A DNA stretch of 64,000 bases, from NCBI GenBank assembly GCA_937894795.1, contig CALCQV010000137.1, forward strand, positions 38,875 through 102,874. The letters are read 5' to 3'. This stretch comes from an uncultured Bacteroidales bacterium. GTDB lineage: Bacteria; Bacteroidota; Bacteroidia; Bacteroidales; Lentimicrobiaceae. This document shows, piece after piece, positions 17,139 through 26,327 of the stretch. The translations under genes were made by a program, and so were the position numbers. The notes under the pieces are model-generated. The model saw only the letters and a list, made by a program, of their open reading frames with translations. It had not been told where the DNA came from and did no database searches. Each line of letters opens with the position of its first letter. Position 1 is the stretch's first letter.

Positions 17139-17831
17139 ATGGAAAATCAAAAAGTAAAAGTATTATTAGCAGAGGATGACCGCAATCTTGGTAATATTCT
17201 CAAATCATATCTTGAAGCAAAAGGATATGCCACAAGGTTGTGCGTTAATGGCCAGGAAGCATATGAGCAGTTTCTAAGGGAGAAATATGATTTCTGCGTA
17301 GTTGATGTCATGATGCCGGTTAAAGATGGTTTTACCCTTGCTAAAGACATCAGACAGCACGATAAGCAGATTCCCATACTATTCCTTACAGCAAAATCAC
17401 TTGAAGAAGACAAACTCAAAGGATTTCAGGCAGGAGCAGATGATTATCTGACCAAACCATTCAGCATGGACGAACTGCTTTTACGCATGGAAGCCATTCT
17501 TAGAAGGTCTGGTATGAGCCCTTCAGGTACTAAAACCTTTAAAATAGGCAATTTTGATTTCGACTACAACCTTCAAACACTTAAGCTCAACGGAGAGGAA
17601 CAAAGGCTCACATCAAAAGAGAATGAGTTGCTTAGACTACTTTGCGAAAACATGAATGAAACTTTAGACAGAAGTTTCGCTCTAAATAAGATATGGCAGG
17701 ACGATAGTTACTTTAATGCGCGTAGTATGGATGTTTATATTGCCAAATTGCGTAAGTACCTGAAAAATGATGCGGGTGTTGAATTGATTAATGTGCATGG
17801 TATTGGCTTTAAACTGGTTGTAAAAAGCTAA
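17139..17831 (+). CDS. rprY: OmpR-family response regulator, RprY-like
   Basis: A 230-residue regulator. The receiver domain (residues 1-120) has acidic residues E12-D13-D14 (AEDD), phospho-acceptor D56 in CVVDVMMP and the switch Lys in DDYLTKPFS. The C-terminal winged helix has NARSMDVYIAKLRKYL as recognition segment, nearly identical in pattern to Bacteroides RprY. It should be phosphorylated by the kinase encoded immediately upstream and bind DNA as a dimer. A TAaaTTTG sequence at 17127-17134 might be an internal promoter, although it may be chance. Confidence 0.88.
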   Translation: MENQKVKVLLAEDDRNLGNILKSYLEAKGYATRLCVNGQEAYEQFLREKYDFCVVDVMMPVKDGFTLAKDIRQHDKQIPILFLTAKSLEEDKLKGFQAGADDYLTKPFSMDELLLRMEAILRRSGMSPSGTKTFKIGNFDFDYNLQTLKLNGEEQRLTSKENELLRLLCENMNETLDRSFALNKIWQDDSYFNARSMDVYIAKLRKYLKNDAGVELINVHGIGFKLVVKS

Positions 17832-17860
17832 CTGTAAGAATTGTTGGGCCTGGACGAAAG

Positions 17861-19099
17861 TCATTTCTTCCTCTTTTTGCTCCTTTTCTTACCTCTCTTT
17901 AGTTCTTCCTTCTCCGCTTCATTTATCAATGTTCGCCAATCTTTTGGACCTTCAGCAGAAAATTCAATGGTCTCAGAGTATTCATTTTTTGAAATAGAGA
18001 GTACATCTATTTCCTTGTCCAAGTATGTTTGAATTTCATCAAGAACTAATTTTTCTTCGGAACTGCAAAAGGAAACCGCTGTTCCTCTCTTGGTTCCTCG
18101 TCCGGTACGCCCAACCCTATGGACATAGTTCTCTGCTTTCTCAGGAAGATCATAATTCACCACATACTGAACATCAGGTATATCTATACCCCGGGAGGAA
18201 ACATCAGTTGCAATAAGGATACGAATTTCACCGGTCCTGAATTTATGAAGAGCTTTTTCGCGTTCCTTTTGATTCTTGTCGCCATGCATGGTAAGGCTTG
18301 AAATATCAACTCTTTGCAAAGCAGCCTGAACACGCTCAGCACGTACTTTTGTCCGCACAAAAACAAGCACTTTACTATCAGGATTGTCTTTAATTATGCG
18401 TTCCAGAAAAAACCTCTTGTCATCCATTTCAACATATATCACGAAATGGTCAATGTTCTTAGAAACAGGATCTTTGGGTGATATTTGAATTCTAATAGCC
18501 TCTTTCACCAGAGAATAGGCAAGTTTCTTTATCTCATGATTGATCGTGGCTGAGAAGAAAAGCGTTTGACGTCGTCTGGGAAGTTGAGCAACCAACTGAC
18601 GTATATCGTGAATAAAACCAAGGTCAAGCATATGATCAGCCTCGTCCAGAATCAGGATTTTAACTTTATCAATTGAAATATAACCCTGGCTGGCCAGATC
18701 AAACATACGTCCGGGTGTAGCTACCAATATATCAACGCCTTTTTGAAGACTTTTAATTTGCGGATCCTGCTCAACGCCGCCATAAACGCATAGAACCTTT
18801 AAACTACTCCCCTTGCTTATCAGTTCAAACACTTCAGAAATCTGAAGAGCCAGCTCTCTGGTAGGAACCATTACCAAACACCTGATTCCTCCCTGATTCT
18901 TTTCTATCATCAACTGGTTAACCACCGGAATCACAAATGCGGCAGTCTTCCCGGTCCCTGTTTGAGCTATGGCCAGCACATCCTCACCTTTAAGTATTGG
19001 TGGTATGGCTTTAAACTGTATGTCAGTTGGCCTCTTGAATCCCATTAAGGCAAGATTTTCCTTTATAACAGGTGTGAAATGTGAATCTTCAAATCGCAT
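17861..19099 (-). CDS. DEAD-box ATP-dependent RNA helicase (RhlE-like)
   Basis: A 412-residue RNA helicase containing every core motif: Q motif GFKRPTDIQ, Walker A AQTGTGKTAAF near residue 45, PTRELALQ, DEAD in ILDEADHMLDLGF near 150, SAT in FFSATINHE, and HRVGRTGRGTKRG near 330. The short lysine/arginine-rich tail (KRGKKRSKKRKK) replaces a longer accessory domain and probably aids RNA binding. It likely acts in ribosome assembly or mRNA turnover, as RhlE-type proteins do. The 3' end converges on rprY with 29 bases between them. Confidence 0.92.
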   Translation of the reverse strand: MRFEDSHFTPVIKENLALMGFKRPTDIQFKAIPPILKGEDVLAIAQTGTGKTAAFVIPVVNQLMIEKNQGGIRCLVMVPTRELALQISEVFELISKGSSLKVLCVYGGVEQDPQIKSLQKGVDILVATPGRMFDLASQGYISIDKVKILILDEADHMLDLGFIHDIRQLVAQLPRRRQTLFFSATINHEIKKLAYSLVKEAIRIQISPKDPVSKNIDHFVIYVEMDDKRFFLERIIKDNPDSKVLVFVRTKVRAERVQAALQRVDISSLTMHGDKNQKEREKALHKFRTGEIRILIATDVSSRGIDIPDVQYVVNYDLPEKAENYVHRVGRTGRGTKRGTAVSFCSSEEKLVLDEIQTYLDKEIDVLSISKNEYSETIEFSAEGPKDWRTLINEAEKEELKRGKKRSKKRKK

Positions 19100-19172
19100 A
19101 GTTTTCCCTTATTTTTGACACCCTATTATACTAATCAACCAACTTATTGTCAATGATTGCTATTTTTAAAAT

Positions 19173-19976
19173 TTATTGTGTGACTATTTTAAAATCATCC
19201 CAATCTAAAGCTACTTTAAACTGATTCCTGTAATTCTGAAGTAATTCGTAGTCCAGCAAGTAATTTACAACCTCAGGTTCTTTATCTTCACACCCCGTGA
19301 TAAGTCTTCCTTTAAAATCAAGAATAACGGAACCGCCGTTGTGTGGTATTCCTTTATTGTCCTCACCAATGCGGTTAACCCCTATGCAATAGGCCTGATT
19401 CTCAATAGCCCTGGCAGCAAGTAGGGTATGCCAAATGCTGCTTCTGCTCGCAGGCCAGTTGGCAACGTATATCAATAAATCATACTCATAGTGGTTGTCA
19501 ATTAATCTGTTCTTGCTCCAAACCGGGAACCTAAGGTCATAACACACCAAAGGTTTCACTTTCCAACCATTAAGCTCAACTATTAAAGGTTTTGTCCCTT
19601 GGGTAAAGGAAAGATGTTCATCGCCCATCCTGAAGAGATGCCTCTTATCATATTGTTCAAAGCTTCCATCAGGCTTCATCCAAATCAATCGATTTAAAAA
19701 TGAACCATTATCATTCAATGCAATACTACCTGTTATTACACAATTTAGTCTGGCGGCTTCATTTTTCATCCATTTAATAACCCGGCCATTCATGGTTTCC
19801 TTAATGTCAGTGACATCGGTGATAAAACCGGTAGCAAACATTTCTGGTAAAACCACAAGATTGGTTGGCTTTTTACATTTATCGAGCTCTTTGGTGAAAT
19901 ACTTCAGGTTTGCATCTGTATTTGCCCATACTAACGGAGCCTGAATAATAGTAACATTAATGGGTGTCGGGTTCAT
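19173..19976 (-). CDS. Nitrilase-family omega-amidase (YafV-like)
   Basis: A 267-residue carbon-nitrogen hydrolase. The catalytic triad is visible: E45 in VLPEMFATGF, Lys in QYDKRHLFRMG near 111, and nucleophile C145 in LVCYDLRFPVW, followed by NWPASRSSIWHTLLAARAIEN typical of YafV. Such enzymes hydrolyse alpha-ketoglutaramate, the keto-acid left after glutamine donates its amino group. The gene follows the methionine-type aminotransferase by 24 bases, exactly the partner expected for glutamine transaminase/omega-amidase methionine salvage. Function assignment is strong by family and context. Confidence 0.85.
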   Translation of the reverse strand: MNPTPINVTIIQAPLVWANTDANLKYFTKELDKCKKPTNLVVLPEMFATGFITDVTDIKETMNGRVIKWMKNEAARLNCVITGSIALNDNGSFLNRLIWMKPDGSFEQYDKRHLFRMGDEHLSFTQGTKPLIVELNGWKVKPLVCYDLRFPVWSKNRLIDNHYEYDLLIYVANWPASRSSIWHTLLAARAIENQAYCIGVNRIGEDNKGIPHNGGSVILDFKGRLITGCEDKEPEVVNYLLDYELLQNYRNQFKVALDWDDFKIVTQ

Positions 19977-20000
19977 ATCAAAAGTATTATTTTAAGCACT

Positions 20001-21158
20001 TCAAATTTTGCATAATATATCTGCAGCTTTCTCAAGCGTTTCCGTGGTTTTTGCAAAACAGAAACGTAACATTTTGTTGTCTGTCTGATTATGATAGAAA
20101 GGAGAAACAGGAACAGAGGCTATACCAAATTCTTTGGTGAGACGAATTGCGAAGTCGGTTTCCTTTTCATCACTTATGTTTGAATAATTCAACAACTGGA
20201 AATAAGTACCTTTGGCAGGAACAGCAGTAAAACGTGACGACTTAACCAAGCTCAGGAATAAATCTCTTTTTTTCTGATAGAAGGTGCCCAGGTGGATATA
20301 ATTCTCCTGATTTGAAAGGAACTCAGCAATAGCATATTGAACAGGGGTATTAACTGCAAATACCACAAATTGGTGAACTTTGCGAAATTCAGCCATTAGA
20401 TTTGGTGGACCCAGCACGAATCCACACTTCCAGCCTGTTGTATGGAAAGTCTTGCCAAATGAACCAACAATTAATGAATGTGTAGCTAATGAAGGGTATT
20501 TGCAGACACTCTCATGCTTATGATTATCAAATATCAGGTGTTCATATACCTCATCACTCAACACAATAATATCACGATTTTTAATCAGGGTTTCCAGCTT
20601 CTTAAGGTCAGAAGCCCTTATGATACTACCTGTTGGATTGTGAGGTGAATTAATAATAATCATCCGGGTATTACCTGAAATGAGAGATGCCAGGGTATCC
20701 CAGTTTATAGTATAATCAGGCTGTTTAAGCTGGGCATACTTGACCATGCCACCTTGTAAACGAACAGCCGGTCCATAGCTATCGTACGCTGGTTCAAACA
20801 CAATCACCTCATCACCGGGACGTATGAATGCTTCAATAGCAGTATATAGAGCTTGTGTTGCACCTGCAGTGATGGTGATTTCTGATTCAGGATGGTAGGA
20901 AACCTTATATCTGTCGAAAAACAACTCTGATATTTTCTCACGAAGAGGCATTATACCCGGCATTGGGGCATATTGATTCCTTCCTTTAAGCATATTTTCA
21001 TGGACCAGCTTTATCAGAGTCTCATCGATTGGGAAATCAGGAAATCCCTGAGATAAGTTGATAGCATTATATTCATTTGCCAAACCGCTCATTATAGCGA
21101 AAATACTAGTGCCTGTGGCCGGCAACTTTGATATGATGTTGCCGTTAAAATTCTCCAT
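20001..21158 (-). CDS. Fold-I PLP aminotransferase, methionine/glutamine type (YbdL-like)
   Basis: A 385-residue aminotransferase with the PLP lysine K236 in VGSFGKTFHTTGWKCG, the NSPHNPTG phosphate/PLP segment near residue 165, and SDEVYEHLIFD near 200. The sequence follows the YbdL branch, which transaminates 4-methylthio-2-oxobutanoate to methionine with amino donors such as glutamine. Coupling with the adjacent omega-amidase makes the reaction irreversible by removing alpha-ketoglutaramate. A TAtcTTTG element precedes it at 21181-21188. Confidence 0.87.
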   Translation of the reverse strand: MENFNGNIISKLPATGTSIFAIMSGLANEYNAINLSQGFPDFPIDETLIKLVHENMLKGRNQYAPMPGIMPLREKISELFFDRYKVSYHPESEITITAGATQALYTAIEAFIRPGDEVIVFEPAYDSYGPAVRLQGGMVKYAQLKQPDYTINWDTLASLISGNTRMIIINSPHNPTGSIIRASDLKKLETLIKNRDIIVLSDEVYEHLIFDNHKHESVCKYPSLATHSLIVGSFGKTFHTTGWKCGFVLGPPNLMAEFRKVHQFVVFAVNTPVQYAIAEFLSNQENYIHLGTFYQKKRDLFLSLVKSSRFTAVPAKGTYFQLLNYSNISDEKETDFAIRLTKEFGIASVPVSPFYHNQTDNKMLRFCFAKTTETLEKAADILCKI

Positions 21159-21180
21159 TTGTCGTTAAATTGTTAAAAGG

Positions 21181-21188
21181 CAAAGATA
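21181..21188 (-). promoter_or_regulatory. Putative -7 element (TAtcTTTG) of the aminotransferase/omega-amidase operon
   Basis: Minus-strand TATCTTTG, 22 bases before the ATG at 21158. Confidence 0.5.
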
Positions 21189-21341
21189 AACAACTTTAAT
21201 TGATGTTTCTCTATAAGTGTCTGATCTATGGTTTATGGCAATGGAAAAGAGTTCTATATATATCATGAAACTACAATTACAATGTTCAAGCTTCCTGATT
21301 TTTGATTATCTTCGAAGTCTGAAAAAATAATTACATTAATT

Positions 21342-22598
21342 ATGAAAAGTATTGATACATACAATTTTAATGGAAAGCGTGCTTTAGTAAGGGTAGACTT
21401 TAACGTGCCATTAAATGATGGTTTAAAAATAACTGATACTACCCGTATTGATGCTACATTACCAACAATTAATAAGATCCTGAAAGGGGGAGGTTCTGTA
21501 ATACTGATGTCGCATCTGGGGCGACCCAAAAAGAATTTTGAAAATAAGCTTTCCCTGAAACACATTTTGCCATATCTATCACAAGTACTTGGTATTGAAG
21601 TGAAGTTTGCAGATGATTGCATTGGCGAATCAGCAGTTACCCTCAGTGCAAATTTAAATCCCGGCGAAGTACTTTTACTTGAGAACCTCAGGTATTATGA
21701 AGAAGAGGAAGGCAAGCCGCGTATTGCTGACGATGCACCTGAAGAAGAAAAGAAAGCAGCAAAGATAGCCACCAAGGAGAAACAAAAAGAATTTACCAAA
21801 AAACTGGCATCGTATGCTGACTGTTATGTAAATGATGCATTTGGAACTGCGCATAGGGCACATGCTTCAACGGCTCTCATTGCAGCATACTTTCCTGATG
21901 ATAAGATGTTTGGATACCTTATGAACGCTGAAGTATCCAGTTTAAGAAAGGTATTGAAAGAGGGTAAAAAGCCATTTACGGCTGTACTTGGAGGAGCGAA
22001 AGTATCTGGAAAAATTCAGATTATTAATCACTTGATTGACAGTGTAGACAACCTGATTATTGGGGGTGGCATGATGTTCACGTTCATTAAAGCTCTAGGC
22101 GGCAAAATCGGTAATTCATTAGTAGAGGATGACCTGCTGGAGTTGGCAAAAAATACTATTGAAGGTGCAAAAATGCATGGTGTAAATCTTATTTTGCCTG
22201 TTGATACAGTTGCCGCTGATGGCTTCTTTAATGACGCCAACACCCAAACCGTTAAAGCAGGTGAGATACCTGATGGATGGTTAGGCCTGGATATTGGCCC
22301 GGAAACTGTAAAACTATTCGATAAGATACTCATGGAATCACAGACTATTTTATGGAATGGGCCTATGGGTGTTTTCGAAATGCCGGCCTTTGCTGAAGGC
22401 ACTATTCAAATTGCCCATTCAATAGCACATGCAACAGAAAAAGGTGCATACTCTCTAGTTGGTGGCGGAGATTCAGTAGCTGCTATCAATAAGTTCAAAC
22501 TAGCTGACAAAGTAAGTTATGTGAGCACCGGTGGTGGCGCTATGCTTGAATATATTGAAGGAAGAGTATTACCCGGCGTTGCGGCAATAGAAGAATAA
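21342..22598 (+). CDS. pgk: Phosphoglycerate kinase
   Basis: A 418-residue glycolytic kinase transferring phosphate from 1,3-bisphosphoglycerate to ADP. The N-terminal [15 protein letters not shown] and MSHLGRPK substrate-binding segments, the hinge [13 protein letters not shown] near residue 212, and the nucleotide-binding WNGPMGVFE and [13 protein letters not shown] near 345 and 380 are all present. The internal acidic/lysine-rich stretch near residues 125-145 is a loop typical of Bacteroidota PGKs. A bidirectional terminator follows. Confidence 0.96.
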   Translation: MKSIDTYNFNGKRALVRVDFNVPLNDGLKITDTTRIDATLPTINKILKGGGSVILMSHLGRPKKNFENKLSLKHILPYLSQVLGIEVKFADDCIGESAVTLSANLNPGEVLLLENLRYYEEEEGKPRIADDAPEEEKKAAKIATKEKQKEFTKKLASYADCYVNDAFGTAHRAHASTALIAAYFPDDKMFGYLMNAEVSSLRKVLKEGKKPFTAVLGGAKVSGKIQIINHLIDSVDNLIIGGGMMFTFIKALGGKIGNSLVEDDLLELAKNTIEGAKMHGVNLILPVDTVAADGFFNDANTQTVKAGEIPDGWLGLDIGPETVKLFDKILMESQTILWNGPMGVFEMPAFAEGTIQIAHSIAHATEKGAYSLVGGGDSVAAINKFKLADKVSYVSTGGGAMLEYIEGRVLPGVAAIEE

Positions 22599-22624
22599 AT
22601 CAAAGCATTATAACTGAAGTCTTA

Positions 22625-22664
22625 AAAAATAGAGAGATTACCATACCGGTATCTCTCTATTTTT
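22625..22664. terminator. Bidirectional terminator between pgk and ispG
   Basis: A 14-bp perfect stem (aaaaatagagagat with atctctctattttt) with a small inner acc/ggt pairing. T-runs on both strands serve convergent pgk and ispG; the stem overlaps the last codons of ispG. Confidence 0.8.
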
Positions 22665-23520
22665 CTATAATTTTCAGCAGTTCATCAACTGCATCTTCTT
22701 CAGGAATTGATTGTTTGATAATGGTTTTCCCTTTGTAAAGCGTTACTTTACCTTTACCTGCACCTACATAGCCATAATCAGCATCGGCCATTTCACCCGG
22801 CCCATTAACAATACAACCCATAACAGCTATTTTTAGCCCCGATAATTGCGATGTAGCTTTCTTGATCTCCTGAAGTCGTTGCTGAATATTGAAATGTGTT
22901 CTGCCGCATGATGGACAGGCAATATAATCAGTTTGTGTGATTCGTGCTCTGGTTGCTTGTAGTATTCCGAAGCCCAGATTTATCACATCATCAACGGTGA
23001 AGTCACCAACTTCTATACATAATCCTTGTCCTATACCATCAAGCAGCAATGAGCCGGCATTTAAACAGCTCTCAACCATCAATTCCTGGAGGTTTTCACA
23101 TTTTGTTACTCCCTCGATAATTACAGGATTTTTGTAACCTGCTTCCCTTAACAGACGTACATGAATATAGATTTCATTTACTGGCAGCTTTAACAATAAA
23201 CATAACTTACTATTATTGCTTATCCTTGAAACAATGTCAGTTAAAGGTAATTTGGCATTCTCCTGACTTATCTGAATGAATAATTCAGAAGGCAACTCAA
23301 TGAGTCTTCCATCAGGAAAGGCATTATACATTTTATTATCTATCTTAAGAATCAGAGCCACGGGGTCATTAAAATCCGGGAAGCCCCCATTCACTGAGCG
23401 ATCATTAATATAAAGCGGCTTAAGTTCATGGTGTAGCAAGTCATTCCTGACTTCACGACTGCTGCTGGCTTCTTGTTTGTGACTTGTGAATCTTCTTACA
23501 ATAGACCTGGCAACAGGAAG
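22657..23520 (-). CDS. ispG: IspG, C-terminal part (insert and 4Fe-4S domain), separated by an in-frame TAG
   Basis: This frame continues directly, in the same phase, from the TAG codon at 23521-23523 that ends the N-terminal part. It begins LPVARSIVRRF, which is the expected continuation of an IspG chain, and ends with the reductase domain: cysteine ligands in IACPSCGRTHF and in AVMGCIVNGPGEMADADYGYVG, with the conserved Glu. There is no ATG between the stop and about residue 70 of this segment; a TTG at 23439 is the first conventional start, and it would drop the first 27 residues. The piece is intact otherwise, showing no further stop or shift, so the break is recent, or the two halves are made separately, or the stop is read through. 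Confidence 0.75.
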   Translation of the reverse strand, partial: LPVARSIVRRFTSHKQEASSSREVRNDLLHHELKPLYINDRSVNGGFPDFNDPVALILKIDNKMYNAFPDGRLIELPSELFIQISQENAKLPLTDIVSRISNNSKLCLLLKLPVNEIYIHVRLLREAGYKNPVIIEGVTKCENLQELMVESCLNAGSLLLDGIGQGLCIEVGDFTVDDVINLGFGILQATRARITQTDYIACPSCGRTHFNIQQRLQEIKKATSQLSGLKIAVMGCIVNGPGEMADADYGYVGAGKGKVTLYKGKTIIKQSIPEEDAVDELLKIIEK

Positions 23521-24354
23521 CTAATCCTCGGGCTCTTCAGTTAGTGAAACCCGAATTGTATCACCAATCCCATGTACTAAAACTGCACCAATACCTACAA
23601 TTGATTTCATTCGACCCTGCTCCCCATCACCTGCTTCCGTTACACCAAGATGCAGTGGATAATTTAGATCTTCTTGCTGCAGTCGATGTGCCAATTCTCT
23701 ATAGGCATTCAACATCATCACTGTATTACTCGACTTTACAGATAAAACCAGATTGTGAAAATCCAGTTGTTTACAAATACGGGCATATTCTATTGCAGAA
23801 ACAACCATCCCTTCAATCGAATCCCCATACCGCTCTACAATTCGATTACCCAATGAGCCGTGATTAACGCCAATACGTATGGCAGTTCCATGCTGCTTGC
23901 AAATTTCAATAAGTGGATAAATATTGGATTGAATTTCTTCTAGCTCTTTACGATAGTCAAATTCTGAATAATGTGATAATGCGGGTTTACTATTGGTTAT
24001 CCCAGAATCCTTTCGGGAAGTCACGATATAGTTTCCAGGGTTTATTCTGACTTTTTCCACGATTGTGGCAGCAATCTCTGCAGCTTTGGGATTGAAGTGA
24101 ATATCAGCAATTAATGGCACGCGAAATCCTTCAGAATAAAGCCTTTCCTTTATTTTAACCAGATTTTCAGCCTCTCTTACACCGGGTGCCGTAATACGAA
24201 CAAGTTCACTACCGGCGTTAATCATTCTTATTGCCTGATTAACAGTGGATACAGTATCAAGAGTATTGGTGTTTGTCATTGATTGAATCCTAATGGGGTT
24301 ATTACCCCCCAAAAAAAGGTCACCAATTTTTACTACCTTAGAAGTATATTGCAT
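23521..24354 (-). CDS. ispG: 4-hydroxy-3-methylbut-2-enyl diphosphate synthase, N-terminal TIM-barrel part, ending at an in-frame TAG
   Basis: A 277-residue TIM-barrel half of IspG, which converts methylerythritol cyclodiphosphate to HMBPP in the MEP isoprenoid pathway. Diagnostic stretches are NPIRIQSMTNTNTLDT, VPLIADIHFNPKAA, VRINPGN, IRIGVNHGSLG and HLGVTEAGDGEQGR. Bacteroidota IspG is a single longer chain with an insert domain before the Fe-S domain. Here the chain ends GDTIRVSLTEEPED-TAG and homology resumes at the very next codon in the same frame, so one codon has become amber. TAG is a normal stop in neighbouring genes. Could be a sequencing error, a pseudogene, or a functional split enzyme. 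Confidence 0.85.
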   Translation of the reverse strand: MQYTSKVVKIGDLFLGGNNPIRIQSMTNTNTLDTVSTVNQAIRMINAGSELVRITAPGVREAENLVKIKERLYSEGFRVPLIADIHFNPKAAEIAATIVEKVRINPGNYIVTSRKDSGITNSKPALSHYSEFDYRKELEEIQSNIYPLIEICKQHGTAIRIGVNHGSLGNRIVERYGDSIEGMVVSAIEYARICKQLDFHNLVLSVKSSNTVMMLNAYRELAHRLQQEDLNYPLHLGVTEAGDGEQGRMKSIVGIGAVLVHGIGDTIRVSLTEEPED

Positions 24355-24373
24355 TTTGCCATAACTTATTGGA

Positions 24374-24381
24374 CAAAGTTA
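24374..24381 (-). promoter_or_regulatory. Putative -7 element (TAacTTTG) of ispG
   Basis: Minus-strand TAACTTTG, 19 bases before the ATG at 24354. Its retention suggests that ispG is still expressed. Confidence 0.5.
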
Positions 24382-24624
24382 TACAAAAGAATCAATGACT
24401 TACCAATTGCCAATCTGACAATGCATCATGTACAGAACATTTTCAATAAATGGATTCTCAGGTAAATAGCCATATTGAACATTTGCAATAATTCGTCGTT
24501 GTATTTAAAATCATTGCCAGGATCAGTTCTAACAAACAGCTTCAGGAAATCAGTTGAAGAATGTTTGAGCTATCCTATTTAGTGATTGGATCCTCTAAAC
24601 TTATGTTCATTAAAAAATCTTGGT

Positions 24625-25218
24625 ATGAAATCAATTATTACAATGCTTTCAATTCTTGCTATTGTGTTCCTCTTAAGTTATTGCACCGGCAATAAAGAGA
24701 AGATGGAACAAACAACTTTACAAACCGCTGAACTTAGTCAGGAAGAGCTAATTGCTAAAGGCGAGTACCTTGTGACCATTGGTGGTTGTAACGATTGTCA
24801 TTCTCCAAAGCAAATGACCGAAAGGGGCCCGGAGATTATCAAGGAATTAATGTTATCAGGATATCCTGCTGACAGGCCATTGCTTGTTGCTGATAAGAAC
24901 GCAATTACAAAGGGTTGGGCTCTGATGAATTATGATCTTACACAAGCCGCCGGTCCATGGGGGGTATCATTTGCTGCAAATCTGACACCTGATCCAACAG
25001 GAATAGGAAACTGGACAGAAGAGCAGTTCAAGAAGGCACTCACTCAAGGAAAATTCAAAGGAATGGACGGCGGAAGGATGTTGTTGCCACCTATGCCCTG
25101 GTTTAACTTTACTAACATGAAAGACGAGGATATCAGTGCCATTTATGCTTATTTAAAAAGCATAAAACCAGTCAACAACCTTGTACCCGCACCTATTTCA
25201 CCCGAAGAGTTTAAATAA
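24625..25218 (+). CDS. Lipoprotein class-I-type cytochrome c
   Basis: A 197-residue protein with a lipoprotein signal ending in the lipobox LSYC at about residue 20 and one haem-binding motif C55-N-D-C-H59 in GGCNDCHSPKQ. A later MPWFNF offers a Met that could be the distal haem ligand. It should be anchored to a membrane facing the periplasm and carry electrons. Start is the ATG at 24625; a longer frame from a TTG at 24586 would place non-signal residues ahead of the lipoprotein signal. No oxidase or dehydrogenase partner is adjacent. Confidence 0.82.
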   Translation: MKSIITMLSILAIVFLLSYCTGNKEKMEQTTLQTAELSQEELIAKGEYLVTIGGCNDCHSPKQMTERGPEIIKELMLSGYPADRPLLVADKNAITKGWALMNYDLTQAAGPWGVSFAANLTPDPTGIGNWTEEQFKKALTQGKFKGMDGGRMLLPPMPWFNFTNMKDEDISAIYAYLKSIKPVNNLVPAPISPEEFK

Positions 25219-25239
25219 TTGACCCGTCGCTATTTTATA

Positions 25240-25247
25240 TAATTTTG
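25240..25247 (+). promoter_or_regulatory. Putative -7 element (TAatTTTG) of the YycJ-like gene
   Basis: TAATTTTG, 20 bases before the ATG at 25268, with an imperfect ATTG box 18 bases upstream. Confidence 0.5.
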
Positions 25248-25267
25248 CGTTCTAACAACGACTTAGA

Positions 25268-26092
25268 ATGCCTACTAACTTATTTCCACATAACTTTGAA
25301 TTCTGCACCCTAGCTAGTGGAAGCAGCGGCAACTGCCATTATTTTGGATCAGATGAAGAAGGAATACTTGTTGATGCCGGTATCAGCACCCGAAGAATTA
25401 AAAAGACACTGGAAGAAATCGGCACCGGAATCCACAGAATTAAAGGTATTTTTATTACACATGATCACATTGACCACATTGGTGCTCTAACCCGTTTAAC
25501 CAAAAAATACAAGATCCCTGTTTATTGTACCGAGGGAACATGGAAGGGCATACTAAGAAATCGTGCGACATTTGATGTTGATCAATCAATGTTTATGGAG
25601 GTTAAACCCGGGAAACGTTATTTAGTTGGCGGTTTTTCAATAGAGGCATTTCCTGTTTCACATGATGCTCACGGTTCGGTGGGATACCATATTTCAAATA
25701 AAATAAAGAGTATTACCTTAGCCACTGACCTTGGACATATTTGCGACAATGCAGCCAAATATCTCAGGCAATGCAATGCAATGATAATAGAGTCAAATTA
25801 CGATGAAAATATGCTGCTCTTCGGCTCCTATCCAAAACATTTGAAAGATCGGATTCATGGCCCAACGGGGCATTTATGCAATAGTGATACATCCAGTTTC
25901 ATAGCTAACAATTATCACTCAGGTATTTCCCACATATTATTGGGACACCTTAGTGCTGAAAACAACACCCCGCATCGTGCCTATGAAACGCTGATGATAG
26001 CACTGGAACAAAAAGGGATTGATGTAAATGGAACAACCACAATAAAAGCCCTTGCGCGTGGGGAAAGATCCGAGTTATATGTACTAGAGTAA
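25268..26092 (+). CDS. Metallo-beta-lactamase-fold hydrolase, YycJ/WalJ-like
   Basis: A 274-residue MBL-fold protein. It begins FCTLASGSSGNCHYFG, the hallmark of the YycJ/WalJ group, followed by the di-metal motif HDHIDH near residue 64, LATDLGH near 155 and IESNYD. Members are putative 5'-3' exonucleases linked to DNA repair or envelope signalling in other bacteria; the exact role in Bacteroidota is unproved. It is a single-gene unit ahead of a tRNA gene. Confidence 0.85.
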   Translation: MPTNLFPHNFEFCTLASGSSGNCHYFGSDEEGILVDAGISTRRIKKTLEEIGTGIHRIKGIFITHDHIDHIGALTRLTKKYKIPVYCTEGTWKGILRNRATFDVDQSMFMEVKPGKRYLVGGFSIEAFPVSHDAHGSVGYHISNKIKSITLATDLGHICDNAAKYLRQCNAMIIESNYDENMLLFGSYPKHLKDRIHGPTGHLCNSDTSSFIANNYHSGISHILLGHLSAENNTPHRAYETLMIALEQKGIDVNGTTTIKALARGERSELYVLE

Positions 26093-26163
26093 GAAAGCAT
26101 TTACTATCAGGAAAAAGATTCAGGTAAATTTTATCAAAAAACACTAATTTTTTTTATTGGGGG

Positions 26164-26194
26164 CTTGTTTATTTAGAATAAAGACTTAATTTTG
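26164..26194 (+). promoter_or_regulatory. Putative promoter of tRNA-Asn
   Basis: CTTG at 26164-26167 (one mismatch to TTTG), a 19-base spacer and TAatTTTG at 26187-26194, 24 bases before the tRNA 5' end. Spacing matches the Bacteroidota consensus. Confidence 0.6.
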
Positions 26195-26218
26195 CAGTCC
26201 CTTTTGAGGGAAAAACAT

Positions 26219-26292
26219 TCCTCCTTAGCTCAGTTGGTTAGAGCATCTGACTGTTAATCAGAGGGTCGCTAGTTCAAGTCTAGCAGGGGGAG
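26219..26292 (+). tRNA. tRNA-Asn (GTT)
   Basis: A complete cloverleaf: acceptor TCCTCCT paired with AGGGGGA (one T-G wobble), D arm GCTC..GAGC, anticodon stem TCTGA/TCAGA with loop CTGTTAA giving anticodon GTT at 26253-26255, T arm GCTAG TTCAAGT CTAGC, discriminator G at 26292. No CCA is encoded. A promoter precedes it and a terminator follows at 26302. Confidence 0.95.
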
Positions 26293-26301
26293 CTAAAAGT
26301 C

Positions 26302-26326
26302 AAAGCCGCGATTAGCGGCTTTTTTG
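26302..26326 (+). terminator. Terminator after tRNA-Asn
   Basis: Stem aaagccgc with gcggcttt over a 5-base loop, followed by T-run, 10 bases past the tRNA. Confidence 0.8.
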
Positions 26327-26327
26327 T

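Noticed and set aside
23521..23523. TAG decoded as an amino acid by an altered genetic code
   Set aside because: Other genes in the window, such as the DUF1697 gene and ispG itself, end properly at TAG.
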